From Micromonospora terminaliae (GTDB lineage Bacteria > Actinomycetota > Actinomycetes > Mycobacteriales > Micromonosporaceae), in NCBI RefSeq assembly GCF_009671205.1, contig NZ_CP045309.1, positions 3,782,001 to 3,846,000 of the forward strand: DNA of 64,000 bases, read 5' to 3'. Positions 1 to 8,267 of this stretch are shown here, piece after piece; the first letter of the stretch is position 1, and every line of letters begins with the position of its first letter. The position numbers and the translations under genes are program-made. The notes beneath the pieces were generated by a model. It searched no databases, was not told where the DNA came from, and saw only the letters and a program-made list of their open reading frames with translations.

Positions 1-739
1 CGACCCCGGTCTGCCGGGCCAGCTTCGCAAGCGCCGCCCGGTAGGGGCCGCCGCCGACCACCAGCAGGGCCGCGTCCGGCACCCGGCGGCGGATCTCCGG
101 CATCGCCCGGATGAGCATGTCCTGCCCCTTGCGCGGGACCAGGCGCGAGACGCAGACCACGACCGGGCGGTCGGCCAGCCCCAGCCGCACCCGCACCCGC
201 TCGCCGTCGACGCCGGGGTGGTAGGTGTCCACGTCGACGCCGGGGGCGAGCCGGCGCAGCTCGGTCACCCCGTCGAGCACCCGGGCCAGCCGGACCCGGG
301 TGTACTCACCGAGGTAGGTGGTGACGTCGACGCCCCGGCCGATCCGGCGCAGCGCCGTCCGGGCGCCGGGCAGCGCTGCCCAGCCGGCCTCGTGCCCGTG
401 GGTGAGCGCCACCGCCCGGCGGATCCCGGCCCGCCGGCGCAGCCCCGCCGCGAGCAGCCCCAGCGGGGCCGCCGCGCCGAACCAGACCGTGTCGCAGTCG
501 TACGCCCGGGCCAGCCGCGCCGCCCGGCGGGCCACGAGCGGGGTGGGCAGCAGCACCTTGGTCCGTTCCCGGACCACCTCGAAGGGCTGGTCGGCGTCGA
601 ACTTCGCCGCGCCCCGCCAGCTCGACGCGTAGACCACCACGGAGCCGGGGGGCTGGCGCACCGCCAGGTTGTGCACGAACGACTGGATGCCGCCGGGGCG
701 CGGCGGGAAGTCGTTGGTGATCAGCAAGGTGCGGCTCAT
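1..739 (-). CDS. GT4 glycosyltransferase, PimB'-like mannosyltransferase (C-terminus cut by window edge)
   Basis: This is the N-terminal 246 or so residues of a GT-B fold glycosyltransferase. It starts MSRTLLITNDFPPRPGGIQS, the typical opening of actinobacterial PimB'/MgtA enzymes, which move mannose from GDP-mannose onto phosphatidylinositol mannosides at the inner face of the membrane. A second hallmark is the start of the donor-binding half, with VSRLVPRKGQDMLI and VVGGGPY. The start codon (ATG 739-737) overlaps the stop of the upstream protease gene as ATGA, so the two are probably co-translated. The donor-site Glu motif (E-x7-E) lies outside the window. The family is secure; the exact acceptor (PIM, lipomannan precursor or other lipid) is inferred. 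Confidence 0.85.
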   Translation of the reverse strand, partial: MSRTLLITNDFPPRPGGIQSFVHNLAVRQPPGSVVVYASSWRGAAKFDADQPFEVVRERTKVLLPTPLVARRAARLARAYDCDTVWFGAAAPLGLLAAGLRRRAGIRRAVALTHGHEAGWAALPGARTALRRIGRGVDVTTYLGEYTRVRLARVLDGVTELRRLAPGVDVDTYHPGVDGERVRVRLGLADRPVVVCVSRLVPRKGQDMLIRAMPEIRRRVPDAALLVVGGGPYRAALAKLARQTGV

Positions 740-1995
740 CCGCCGGACTCCCTGGCGTAGGCGCGGGCGGCGGCCATCCGCTCCACGGTGGACGGGTGGG
801 ACGCCGACCAGAGGTATTCCCAGCGGGGCGGGTCGGGGTCGGCCAGGTTGACGCCGGCCAGCCGGCGCTGCATCGCCTCGAAGGTGACCGGGTCGCCGGT
901 GAGCGCCAGCGCGTGCGCGTCGGCCCGGGCCTCGACCCGCCGGGAGACCAGCGCCTGCACCGGCGTGGCCACCAGGCCGGCCACCGTGACCAGCGCTATC
1001 AGCAGCGGGAACGCCCGCGGCTGGGCGATCGAGTCGACGCCGGCCAGCCGGAGCAGCGGCGCCCAGGACCCGATCAGGTAGAGGGCCACCACCGCGGCCG
1101 CGGCGCCCAGCGCCCCGACGAGCGTGCCGGTCCAGACGTCCCGGTCCTTGGCGTGCCCCAGCTCGTGGGCGACCACGCTGGTGACCTCCGCCGGGTCCGC
1201 CTCGCGCAGCAGGGTGTCGTAGACCACCACCCGCCGGGTCGGCCCGAGCCCCGAGACGTACGCGTTGACGGCCCGGGTCCGCCGCGAGGCGTCGGCGACC
1301 AGCACGTCGCGCACGGGCACCCCGTCGCGGGCCGCCAGGCTGGTCAGCTCGGTGCGCAGCGGGCCGGGCTCCATGGGCGTGAACCGGTTGAACACCGGCT
1401 CGACCAGCACCGGCAGCACGAACGACAGCAGCACCACCAGCGCGGCGGCGCCGGCCGCGCCGAACGCCCACCACCAGCGCGGGGAGAGCCGGACCACCGT
1501 GTAGAAGCCGAGCAGGACGAGCGCGCCGATGACCGCGCTGACCGCGTACGACTTGAGCAGGTCGACGGCCCAGCCGCCCCAGCCCTGCGTGCTCAGCCCG
1601 TAGCGGGTCAGCACGGTCTGCCGCCAGGCGGCGAAGGGCAGGGTGAGCAGGTCGGCGAGGAACATCACGGCCAGCCCGCCGAGCACCGCCTGGGCGGCCC
1701 AGTGCCCGCCGAAGGGCCGGCCGGCCAGCTCGACGAGGCGCCCGCCGACCGGGGTGAGGCCCAGCAGCAGGGCCACGACCAGGCCGACTACGAGCGCCGA
1801 CCAGCCCGCCGGGCGCAGCGCGCCGTGGAACGCCCGGCCCCGGGCCACCTGGTCGACCGGGAGCGCCCGCAACGCCGCGAGCTGGTCGGCCCGGGGTGCC
1901 GGAGGCCGGCTCCACGGGACCAGCAGCGCCCCGGCGACCAGCAGCGCGACGGCCAGCCCGGCCAGGGTCAGCACCGCCCAGCCGCGCGGGGTCAC
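736..1995 (-). CDS. M48 family membrane zinc metalloprotease (Ste24/HtpX-like)
   Basis: A 419-residue membrane protease. The zinc motif HELGH is at residues 277-281 and a likely third ligand, Glu in RRVEARADAHAL, is near residue 355. Hydrophobic segments occur near residues 8-27, 65-81, 103-121, 150-170, 178-198, 291-311 and 330-346, so the catalytic domain sits between membrane helices as in Ste24 CAAX proteases. Bacterial relatives degrade or mature membrane proteins; no substrate can be named here. The start GTG at 1995 overlaps the TGA of an 11-codon upstream ORF that carries the good ribosome-binding site (GGAGGGG). Its own stop overlaps the start of the mannosyltransferase, so the pair is coupled. 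Confidence 0.9.
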   Translation of the reverse strand: MTPRGWAVLTLAGLAVALLVAGALLVPWSRPPAPRADQLAALRALPVDQVARGRAFHGALRPAGWSALVVGLVVALLLGLTPVGGRLVELAGRPFGGHWAAQAVLGGLAVMFLADLLTLPFAAWRQTVLTRYGLSTQGWGGWAVDLLKSYAVSAVIGALVLLGFYTVVRLSPRWWWAFGAAGAAALVVLLSFVLPVLVEPVFNRFTPMEPGPLRTELTSLAARDGVPVRDVLVADASRRTRAVNAYVSGLGPTRRVVVYDTLLREADPAEVTSVVAHELGHAKDRDVWTGTLVGALGAAAAVVALYLIGSWAPLLRLAGVDSIAQPRAFPLLIALVTVAGLVATPVQALVSRRVEARADAHALALTGDPVTFEAMQRRLAGVNLADPDPPRWEYLWSASHPSTVERMAAARAYARESGG

Positions 1996-2027
1996 CGCCC
2001 CACCCCGCTGCGCCGCGCTCGCCTCAT
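1992..2027 (-). CDS. Possible 11-codon leader ORF coupled to the M48 protease gene
   Basis: ATG at 2027-2025 follows a near-perfect Shine-Dalgarno (GGAGGGG, 7 nt upstream). It encodes MRRARRSGVGR and stops with TGA at 1994-1992, which overlaps the GTG start of the M48 gene as GTGA. The protease GTG has no convincing ribosome-binding site of its own, so ribosomes terminating here could restart on it. The peptide is too short to have an assignable function. It resembles two other Arg/Ser-rich mini-ORFs in this window. Confidence 0.4.
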   Translation of the reverse strand: MRRARRSGVGR

Positions 2028-2102
2028 TGTCGTTCCCCTCCCACCGTGAGCGCTCATCCTAAGGCCCGCCGGCAGCGCGGTGGCCGTGGTGGCCGGGCGG
2101 GA

Positions 2103-2315
2103 TCAGGCGACCCGGCGGCGGCGGGCCGGACGCCGGGGAGCGGGCGGGACGGGCAGCACCTGCACCTCGAAGCCGGCCCGGGCGAACGCCTCGATCGCCC
2201 GGTGCTCGGCGGGACCCAGGTCGGCCGCCGCGGAGCCGGTGTCGAGCAGCGCGGTCACCAGGCAGCCGGGGCACCCGGCGCCCCGGACCCCGCAGGTGTC
2301 GCAGTCGATGAGCAT
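2103..2315 (-). CDS. Small Cys-rich conserved protein
   Basis: A 70-residue protein with a cluster of cysteines at the N-terminus (CDTCGVRGAGCPGC) that could bind zinc or an Fe-S centre, followed by a short alpha/beta-looking stretch ending in a basic tail (PRRPARRRRVA). An AGGAGG ribosome-binding site sits 5 nt before the ATG, which makes this a convincing gene despite its size. Similar small proteins are, as far as I recall, common in Streptomyces and Micromonospora genomes without a known role. I cannot assign a function. Confidence 0.7.
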   Translation of the reverse strand: MLIDCDTCGVRGAGCPGCLVTALLDTGSAAADLGPAEHRAIEAFARAGFEVQVLPVPPAPRRPARRRRVA

Positions 2316-2479
2316 GCACGCCTCCTGACGCGTCGCCGATGGCGGACCGGAGAGGGCCCACCACCGTCGGTCACCACGAGGTTAGGCCGAGGGTGTGACA
2401 GAACCGGACAACGAGGCAGCACCCACCCCGAACCCGACGCCACCTCGCTCGGCCCGGAGTCGGTCAAGCCGGTGCCGCG

Positions 2480-3883
2480 TCAGGAGCGGGCGAGCCGCCG
2501 CACCAGCGAGTCGGCGCCGAGCGGGTACGCGCCGTGCCGGCGTACCCCGTCGGCGACCTCGCGGTCGGAGGAGACCACCACCACCGGCCGCCCGGCCGGC
2601 TCGGCGCGGACCAGGCGGCGGATCAGCTCGTCGGCCGTCTCCCCCTTGCGGGAGAACAGCACCCGCACCCCGCGCGGCGTGGAGGGCAGCCCGTGGATCC
2701 GCTCGGCGCCGTCGAAGACCACGGTGACCTCGTCGCCGGTCTGCGCGGCGATCCCGCCCAGCCCCGTGATCAGCCGCTTGCGCTGCTGCTCCAGCGACAT
2801 CTCGCCGAAGCCCCGCTTCGTGACGTTGTAGCCGTCCACCACGAGGTGCGCCTTCGGCAGGGCGAGCAGCTGGTCGAGGCGGGCGGGGTCGTCGGTGTCC
2901 CGCGCCCGGGCCGCGGCACCGGCCGGGGTGGCCGCCGACTGGTCGGCGAACGCGTCGGCGACGAAGTCGGCGGGCAGCTTCTCCACCGGGTCCAGGGCCA
3001 GCTCGCGACGGAGCCCCACGGCGGCCTGCCCGATCGTCTCCAGCAGCAGCCACAGCTTCGCCTCGTCGACCGAGCGGGCCTCCTTGGCGCTGACCCGGGC
3101 CACGCCGGCCGCGGCCTCCGCCTCGGCCAGCCGGGCCCGGGCGCGGCGCAGCTCGGCGTCGGCGTCGGCCGCCGCGCGGGTGGCCCGGCCGCGCTCGGTG
3201 GCCAGCAGCTCGGTGGCCTTGCGCTCGCGGGCCTGGGTCTCCCGGAGGGTACGGGTGAGCTGCCGGGCCTCCTCGCGGAGCTGGCCCAGCTCCTCGCGGA
3301 CCCGGGCGAGCTCGTCGCGGAGCTTCTCCGCCTCGACCCGGGCCACGGCCCGGTCGTGCTCCGCCCGGGTGGCCCGCTGCTCGGCCTCGCGGACCAGCTC
3401 GGCGACCACCGCGCTGTCCGCCTCGGCGCGTACCGCGGCGCCGCTGGCCTCGATCAGCTCCCGCCAGCCGCGGGGCCGGGCCAGGTAGGCCAGCGCGGCC
3501 ACCTCGACCGGGTCGGCCGCCGCCGGGGCGGTCCCCTCCACGACGGCCGCTCCCAGGTCGCCGGCGTCGGCGAGCACCCGGGCGGTGACCCGCTGCCGGA
3601 ACAGCGGGTCGGCGGTCAGCTGGGCGGCGATGGCCGGGGCGCCGAGCCGGGCGCGGCGGTTGGGGGCGAACTTGGCCACCCGGCGCAGCGGCACGGGCAC
3701 CTCGTCGACGGCCAGGCCGGGCAGCACCGCGGCGGTGAGCGCCACGATCCGCTGCCGGACCGGCTCGGGCAGGACGGGCTCCGGCTCGGCGGCCGCGCCG
3801 TCCGGGGTCTCACCGGCGTCGCCCGCGCCGACCAGCGGCTCCTCCGCGGAGGAGTGGTCGTCGAACGGCTCGGTGAGGGGCAT
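2480..3883 (-). CDS. NYN (YacP-like) domain protein with coiled-coil
   Basis: A 467-residue soluble protein. Residues about 40-150 form a helical N-terminal domain, about 165-285 are a long Glu/Arg/Ala-rich coiled coil, and about 340-460 are a PIN-like NYN nuclease domain. NYN hallmarks are HLVVDGYNVTKRGF, the acidic VVFDGAE and the final VVVVSSDREVADGV with conserved Asp residues. NYN/YacP proteins are thought to be RNA-processing or RNA-binding nucleases. A GGGAG ribosome-binding site lies 9 nt before the ATG, and a TAGGAT -10 box is at 3941-3946 on this strand. It is divergent from the exonuclease gene. Target RNA is unknown. Confidence 0.85.
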   Translation of the reverse strand: MPLTEPFDDHSSAEEPLVGAGDAGETPDGAAAEPEPVLPEPVRQRIVALTAAVLPGLAVDEVPVPLRRVAKFAPNRRARLGAPAIAAQLTADPLFRQRVTARVLADAGDLGAAVVEGTAPAAADPVEVAALAYLARPRGWRELIEASGAAVRAEADSAVVAELVREAEQRATRAEHDRAVARVEAEKLRDELARVREELGQLREEARQLTRTLRETQARERKATELLATERGRATRAAADADAELRRARARLAEAEAAAGVARVSAKEARSVDEAKLWLLLETIGQAAVGLRRELALDPVEKLPADFVADAFADQSAATPAGAAARARDTDDPARLDQLLALPKAHLVVDGYNVTKRGFGEMSLEQQRKRLITGLGGIAAQTGDEVTVVFDGAERIHGLPSTPRGVRVLFSRKGETADELIRRLVRAEPAGRPVVVVSSDREVADGVRRHGAYPLGADSLVRRLARS

Positions 3884-3940
3884 GTGGCAAGTCTCCCACC
3901 CCGAACGGGCTCACCGCCCGGTGAGTGAGCCGATCTCTCA

Positions 3941-3946
3941 TCCTAC
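3941..3946 (-). promoter_or_regulatory. Likely -10 box for the NYN gene
   Basis: Read on the minus strand this is TAGGAT, a good actinobacterial -10 hexamer. It gives a 5' leader of about 50 nt that contains the inverted repeat GGCTCA/TGAGCC (about 3908-3930). No clear -35 box is visible. Confidence 0.45.
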
Positions 3947-3996
3947 CCCGCGGTGACTCCTGGGGCTGCCGGGACGGGAGTGTCGGACCCGGCCGC

Positions 3997-4012
3997 TAGC
4001 GTGCCGCGGGTG
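3997..4012 (+). promoter_or_regulatory. Leaderless promoter deciding the exonuclease start
   Basis: TAGCGT at 3997-4002 is followed by 7 nt and then GTG at 4010. This places transcription start at or next to the start codon and favours GTG 4010 over the in-frame GTG 3953 and GTG 3980 upstream, which lack ribosome-binding sites. Confidence 0.6.
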
Positions 4013-5767
4013 ACGCGAGCGGACTACGTCCAGGAGGCCCTGGCCGGCCTGGACCGGGTGGCGGGCACGGGGGTCGACCCCGCGCTGCCGCTCTACGCGA
4101 CCACCTTCGTGGTGGTCGACCTGGAGACCACCGGCGGCGCGCCGGACGGCGGCGGGATCACCGAGATCGGCGCCGTGAAGGTGCGCGGCGGCGAGGAGCT
4201 GGGCGTGCTCGCGACCCTGGTCAACCCGGGGGTCCCGATCCCGCCGTTCATCACCGTGCTGACCGGGATCACCCAGGCCATGCTGCTTCCCGCGCCACCG
4301 ATCGAGCAGGTGCTGCCGAGTTTCCTGGAGTTCATCGCCGACACCGTGCTGGTGGCCCACAACGCCCCCTACGACGTGGGCTTCCTCAAGGCCGCCTGCG
4401 CGAAGCACGGCTACCGCTGGCCCAACCCGCGGGTGCTGGACACCGCCGCGCTGGCCCGCCGGGTGCTCACCCGCGACGAGGTGCCCAACCGCAAGCTGGG
4501 CACGCTGGCGGCCTACTTCCGCACCGCCACCCAGCCGACCCACCGGGCCCTGGACGACGCCAAGGCCACCGTCGACGTGCTGCACGGGCTCATCGGCCGG
4601 CTCGGCGGGCACCGGGTCGACACCGTCGGGGAGGCCATCGAGTTCGCCCGGGCGGTCACCCCGACCCAGCGGCGCAAACGGCACCTCGCCGAGGGTTTGC
4701 CGAAGGTGCCGGGCGTCTACATCTTCCGGGCCGCCGACGACCGGCCGCTCTACGTCGGCACCTCCGGCGACATCGCCACCCGGGTGCGCAGCTACTTCAC
4801 CGCCGCCGAGAAGCGGGCCCGGATCTCGGAGATGCTGGCCGCCGCCGAGCGCGTGGAGGCCGTCGAGTGCGCCCACTCGCTGGAGGCCGAGGTGCGCGAG
4901 CTGCGGCTGATCGCCGCGCACGCGCCGCCGTACAACCGGCGGTCGAAGTACCCGGAGCGCCAGGTCTGGCTGAAGCTGACCGACGAGGCGTACCCCCGGC
5001 TGTCGATCGTGCGCGACCTCGCCCCCACCGACTCGGCCTACCTCGGCCCGTTCCGCTCGAAGCAGGCGGCCGAGCTGGCCGCCGCCGGGTTCCACGACGC
5101 GGTGCCGCTGCGCCAGTGCACCCACCGGCTGTCCCGGCGCACCACCATGCCGGCCTGCGCGCTGGCCGAGCTGGGTCGCTGCCCGGCGCCCTGCGAGCAC
5201 CGGATCACCCCGGAGGAGTATGACCACCGCGCCGCCGTCCCGTTCCGCACCGCCACCCGGGACGACCCGCAGGTGGTGGTGGACGCTCTGCTGGCCCGGA
5301 TCGAGGTGCTCTCCGCCGGCCGGCGCTACGAGGAGGCCGCGGTCGTACGCAGCCGGCTGGCCGCGGTGCTGCGCGCGGCGGTCCGGATGCAGCGCCTCGC
5401 CGCGCTGACCGGCATCGCCGAGCTGGCGGCCGCCCGCCCGGCTGCCCGGGGCGGCTGGGAGCTGGCCCTCGTGCGCCACGGCCGGCTGGCCGGGGCCGGG
5501 GTGTCCCCGCCGGGTGTCCACCCGCGACCGACCATCACCGCCATCCGGGCCACCGCCGAGACGGTCCTGCCCGGGCACGGCCCGGTGCCGGCCGCCACGG
5601 CCGAGGAGACCGAGCGCATCCTGTCCTGGTTGGAGCGACCGGAGACCCGGCTCGTGGAGATGTCGTCCGGATGGGCCTCGCCGGTCGCCGGTGCGGGCCG
5701 GTTCCGCGACCTGCTGACCAAGGCGGAGAACGGCGCCTCCCGCCAACTCTCGACCGAACGCCCATGA
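4010..5767 (+). CDS. DEDDh 3'-5' exonuclease fused to UvrC-like GIY-YIG domain
   Basis: A 585-residue two-part nuclease. The N-terminal 190 residues are a DnaQ/epsilon-type exonuclease: VVDLETTGG carries the first Asp and Glu, VAHNAPYDVGFL the second Asp, and HRALDDAKAT the final His and Asp. From about residue 220 comes a UvrC/Cho-type GIY-YIG nuclease (LPKVPGVYIF, LYVGTSGDIATRVRSYFT), then the UvrC-like Cys cluster region (CALAELGRCPAPCEHRI) and a UVR-like helix. UvrC's C-terminal RNase H endonuclease and HhH region are missing. Such fusions are known in actinobacteria and are thought to act in DNA repair, but their substrate is not settled. Confidence 0.9.
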   Translation: MTRADYVQEALAGLDRVAGTGVDPALPLYATTFVVVDLETTGGAPDGGGITEIGAVKVRGGEELGVLATLVNPGVPIPPFITVLTGITQAMLLPAPPIEQVLPSFLEFIADTVLVAHNAPYDVGFLKAACAKHGYRWPNPRVLDTAALARRVLTRDEVPNRKLGTLAAYFRTATQPTHRALDDAKATVDVLHGLIGRLGGHRVDTVGEAIEFARAVTPTQRRKRHLAEGLPKVPGVYIFRAADDRPLYVGTSGDIATRVRSYFTAAEKRARISEMLAAAERVEAVECAHSLEAEVRELRLIAAHAPPYNRRSKYPERQVWLKLTDEAYPRLSIVRDLAPTDSAYLGPFRSKQAAELAAAGFHDAVPLRQCTHRLSRRTTMPACALAELGRCPAPCEHRITPEEYDHRAAVPFRTATRDDPQVVVDALLARIEVLSAGRRYEEAAVVRSRLAAVLRAAVRMQRLAALTGIAELAAARPAARGGWELALVRHGRLAGAGVSPPGVHPRPTITAIRATAETVLPGHGPVPAATAEETERILSWLERPETRLVEMSSGWASPVAGAGRFRDLLTKAENGASRQLSTERP

Positions 5768-5799
5768 CCAAGTGTCCGATCGGACTACGTCAACTCCCT

Positions 5800-5805
5800 T
5801 AGGCT
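5800..5805 (+). promoter_or_regulatory. Possible -10 box for the RshA gene
   Basis: TAGGCT lies about 90 nt upstream of the chosen GTG start. It would give a leader containing a very GC-rich stem (GCCGGCCCGCCGGC region, about 5852-5880). No matching -35 box is obvious, so this is tentative. Confidence 0.3.
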
Positions 5806-5896
5806 GTTGAAGAAGTGCAGTCCTGCCCGATTCGCGGGCCTGCTCCCGGTCGCCGGCCCGCCGGCGGCCCGGGGCCGGGGTGAGGAGGTGTCCCAG

Positions 5897-7687
5897 GTGG
5901 ACGTCGACGCCGGACACGGCGCCGCCCTGGGCGGCGCCCTCCCGACCCAGCCCGGCGAGCTTCCGCTCTCCCGGCGCCTGCGCTCCCTGCTCACCTGGCC
6001 CACCACCGACAACGACCCGGTCACCGCGCTGGTCCGCGCCCATCGGGGCATCCATCCCAACGCCGACGCGTCGGTGCTGCGACGGGCCTACACGATCGCC
6101 GAGAACATGCACCGCGGCCAGTTCCGCAAGAGCGGCGAGCCCTACATCACGCACCCGCTCGCGGTCGCCCAGATCTGCGCCGACCTCGGGATGGACACCA
6201 CCACCCTGGTCGCCGCGCTGCTGCACGACACCGTGGAGGACACCCGCTACACCCTCCAGGCGCTCCAGGAGGACTTCGGGCGCCAGGTGGCCCACCTCGT
6301 CGACGGGGTGACCAAGTTCGACAAGGCCTTCTACGGCAAGGCCGCCGAGGCGGAGACCGTCCGCAAGATGATCGTGGCGGCCGGCAAGGACGTCCGGGTC
6401 CTGATCATCAAGCTGGCCGACCGGCTGCACAACATGCGTACCCTCGGGGTCCGCTCGGCCGCCTCCCGGGAGCGGATCGCCCGCAAGACCCAGGAGGTGC
6501 TGGTCCCGCTCTGCGACCGGCTGGGCATCCAGACCCTCAAGCGCGAGCTGGACGACGTGGTGCTGCTGCATCTCCAGCCGGAGGAGCACGCGCGGATCGC
6601 CCGCTTCGTGCACGACCGGCCGGGCTGGGACGCCTACCTCGACGACGTGGTGGCGAAGACGCGGGCGGCGCTGCGCCGCAGCCGGGTGGACGCCGAGGTC
6701 GGCCCCCGCCCCCGGCACCTCTACTCGATCTGGAAGGACACCGTCGCCGGCGAGCACGCGGCGCCGTACGACCTGCCGCGTATCGCCATCGTGGTGGACG
6801 GGCCGGCCACCGACTGCTACGCCGCACTCGGCGCGGTGCACGGGCTCTGGCGGCCGGTGCCGGGCCGCTTCAAGGACTTCATCGCCTCCCCGAAGAACAA
6901 CCTCTACCGGTCCCTGCACACCAGCGTCTGCGGCCCGCAGGACCGCACCGTCGAGGTGCTCATCCGCACCGAGGAGATGCACCACTCCGCCGAGTACGGC
7001 GTCGCCGCCCACTACCGCTTCCCCCGCGAGGCCGGGCGGGCTGCCGACGGGGCCGACGAGCTGGCCTGGCTGCGCCGGGTGCTCGACTGGGAGCAGGAGA
7101 CGGTCGACCCCATGCAGTTCATGGAGTCGCTGCGCTGCGACCTGGCCGAGGCGCAGATCCAGGTGGTCGCCGACGGGCGGCAGGTCGTGCTGCCGGCCGG
7201 GGCGACCCCGGTCGACCTCGCCTACGAGCTGAGCACCGAACGCGGCGACCACTGCCTGGCCACACGCATCAACGGCCGGCTGGCACCGCTCTCCTCCGAG
7301 CTGGAGGAGGGCGACGTGGTGGAGATCTTCACCGAGAGCGACGCGGAGAGCGGCTTCGAGGCCGACGTGGCGCCCCGCGGGCCGCGCCGGGAGTGGCTGG
7401 GCTTCGTCAAGTCCCCCCACGCCCAGATGCAGATCAACCGCTGGTTCGCCGAGCACACCGAGCCGGGCATCTCGATCGCCGACAAGGTACGCCTCGGCCG
7501 GGCCACCATCGGCCTGGCGCTGCGCAAGCACGACCGGGGCCTGGCCAGCGACCTGCCGCTGCTGCGGCTCTCCGAGGAGCTCGGCTACCCCGACCTGGAA
7601 ACCCTGCTGGTGGCGGTCTTCGACCGCACCGTGGAGCCCGACACAATCGTCCGGCAGCTCATCGATCTGGTCGACCACCGGCAGTAG
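5897..7687 (+). CDS. rshA: RelA/SpoT homologue without ACT domain (RshA type)
   Basis: A 596-residue (p)ppGpp synthetase/hydrolase homologue. The HD hydrolase domain spans about residues 55-210, with His in YITHPLAVA, HD at 110-111 and Asp at 174 (KLADRLHN). The synthetase domain spans about 265-380 and keeps Asp in YDL, Tyr in NNLYRSLHTSV and Glu in VEVLIRT. The usual LLAIR segment is altered to LPRIAIVV, so the conserved Arg is shifted or lost. A TGS domain covers about 425-480. The C-terminal ACT/RRM domain of ribosome-bound RelA is absent, as in Streptomyces RshA. GTG 5897 is chosen because GAGGAGG ends 8 nt before it; TTG 5807 and GTG 5888 are in-frame alternatives. Confidence 0.9.
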   Translation: MDVDAGHGAALGGALPTQPGELPLSRRLRSLLTWPTTDNDPVTALVRAHRGIHPNADASVLRRAYTIAENMHRGQFRKSGEPYITHPLAVAQICADLGMDTTTLVAALLHDTVEDTRYTLQALQEDFGRQVAHLVDGVTKFDKAFYGKAAEAETVRKMIVAAGKDVRVLIIKLADRLHNMRTLGVRSAASRERIARKTQEVLVPLCDRLGIQTLKRELDDVVLLHLQPEEHARIARFVHDRPGWDAYLDDVVAKTRAALRRSRVDAEVGPRPRHLYSIWKDTVAGEHAAPYDLPRIAIVVDGPATDCYAALGAVHGLWRPVPGRFKDFIASPKNNLYRSLHTSVCGPQDRTVEVLIRTEEMHHSAEYGVAAHYRFPREAGRAADGADELAWLRRVLDWEQETVDPMQFMESLRCDLAEAQIQVVADGRQVVLPAGATPVDLAYELSTERGDHCLATRINGRLAPLSSELEEGDVVEIFTESDAESGFEADVAPRGPRREWLGFVKSPHAQMQINRWFAEHTEPGISIADKVRLGRATIGLALRKHDRGLASDLPLLRLSEELGYPDLETLLVAVFDRTVEPDTIVRQLIDLVDHRQ

Positions 7688-7723
7688 GCGAACTCCACCC
7701 ATCCGCCGGCGCCGCCCGGCCAC

Positions 7724-7739
7724 TAGCCTTACAGGCATG
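7724..7739 (+). promoter_or_regulatory. Leaderless promoter of the Nudix gene
   Basis: TAGCCT at 7724-7729 is followed by 7 nt and the ATG at 7737. There is no Shine-Dalgarno sequence, in keeping with a leaderless mRNA. Confidence 0.6.
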
Positions 7740-8267
7740 ATCCCCCGCGCGCGTGCCACCGGACGGGCCCTCGGCTACCAGATCTTCTACCGGCTCCCGG
7801 TCCCGCTGCGGCGGCGGCTGGTCCGGCTCGCCGTGCCGAAGTACATCGTCGGCGCGGTCACCCTGGTCCGGGACGCCGAGGCCGACGGTGCGGGGCGGAT
7901 CCTGCTGCTGCGCCAGCCGCCCGGCCACAGCTGGACCCTCCCGGCCGGGCTGCTGCAGCGCGGCGAGGCCCCGGTCGTCGGCGCCGCCCGTGAGCTCTAC
8001 GAGGAGTCCGGCATCCGGCTCCCACCCGAGCGGCTCCGCCCCGCCGTGCCGAACGCCGTGGTGCACGCCAAGGGCTGGGTGGACGTGGTCTTCGAGACGG
8101 AGGTGCCGGCCTCCAGCACCGAGCTGACGGTGGACGGCGCCGAGGTCTTCGAGGCCGCCTGGCACCCGCTGGACGACCTGCCCCGGATGAGCCGCGCCAC
8201 CGCCAACCTGCTCCGGCACTACGGGATCGGCCCGCGCGCGGGCGAGGTCCCGCCGCCCGCCGCGTGA
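7737..8267 (+). CDS. Nudix hydrolase
   Basis: A 176-residue Nudix protein. The Nudix box is perfect: G-x5-E-x7-REL-x-EE-x-GI, running from GLLQRGE to RELYEESGI at roughly residues 70-92. These enzymes cleave a nucleoside diphosphate linked to another group, using Mg2+ bound by the REUXEE glutamates. About 40 residues precede the fold, including a basic stretch with RRRLVRLAVPKYIVG. Substrate cannot be told from sequence; it could be an oxidised nucleotide or a sugar nucleotide, given the nucleotidyltransferase downstream. The 3' end runs into a local tandem repeat. Confidence 0.9.
   Translation: MIPRARATGRALGYQIFYRLPVPLRRRLVRLAVPKYIVGAVTLVRDAEADGAGRILLLRQPPGHSWTLPAGLLQRGEAPVVGAARELYEESGIRLPPERLRPAVPNAVVHAKGWVDVVFETEVPASSTELTVDGAEVFEAAWHPLDDLPRMSRATANLLRHYGIGPRAGEVPPPAA

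Noticed and set aside
3938..7759. A 1273-codon minus-strand frame across the exonuclease and rshA genes
   Set aside because: It runs opposite to two genes with clear motifs and has no ribosome-binding site or fold; it is the complement of GC-biased coding sequence.
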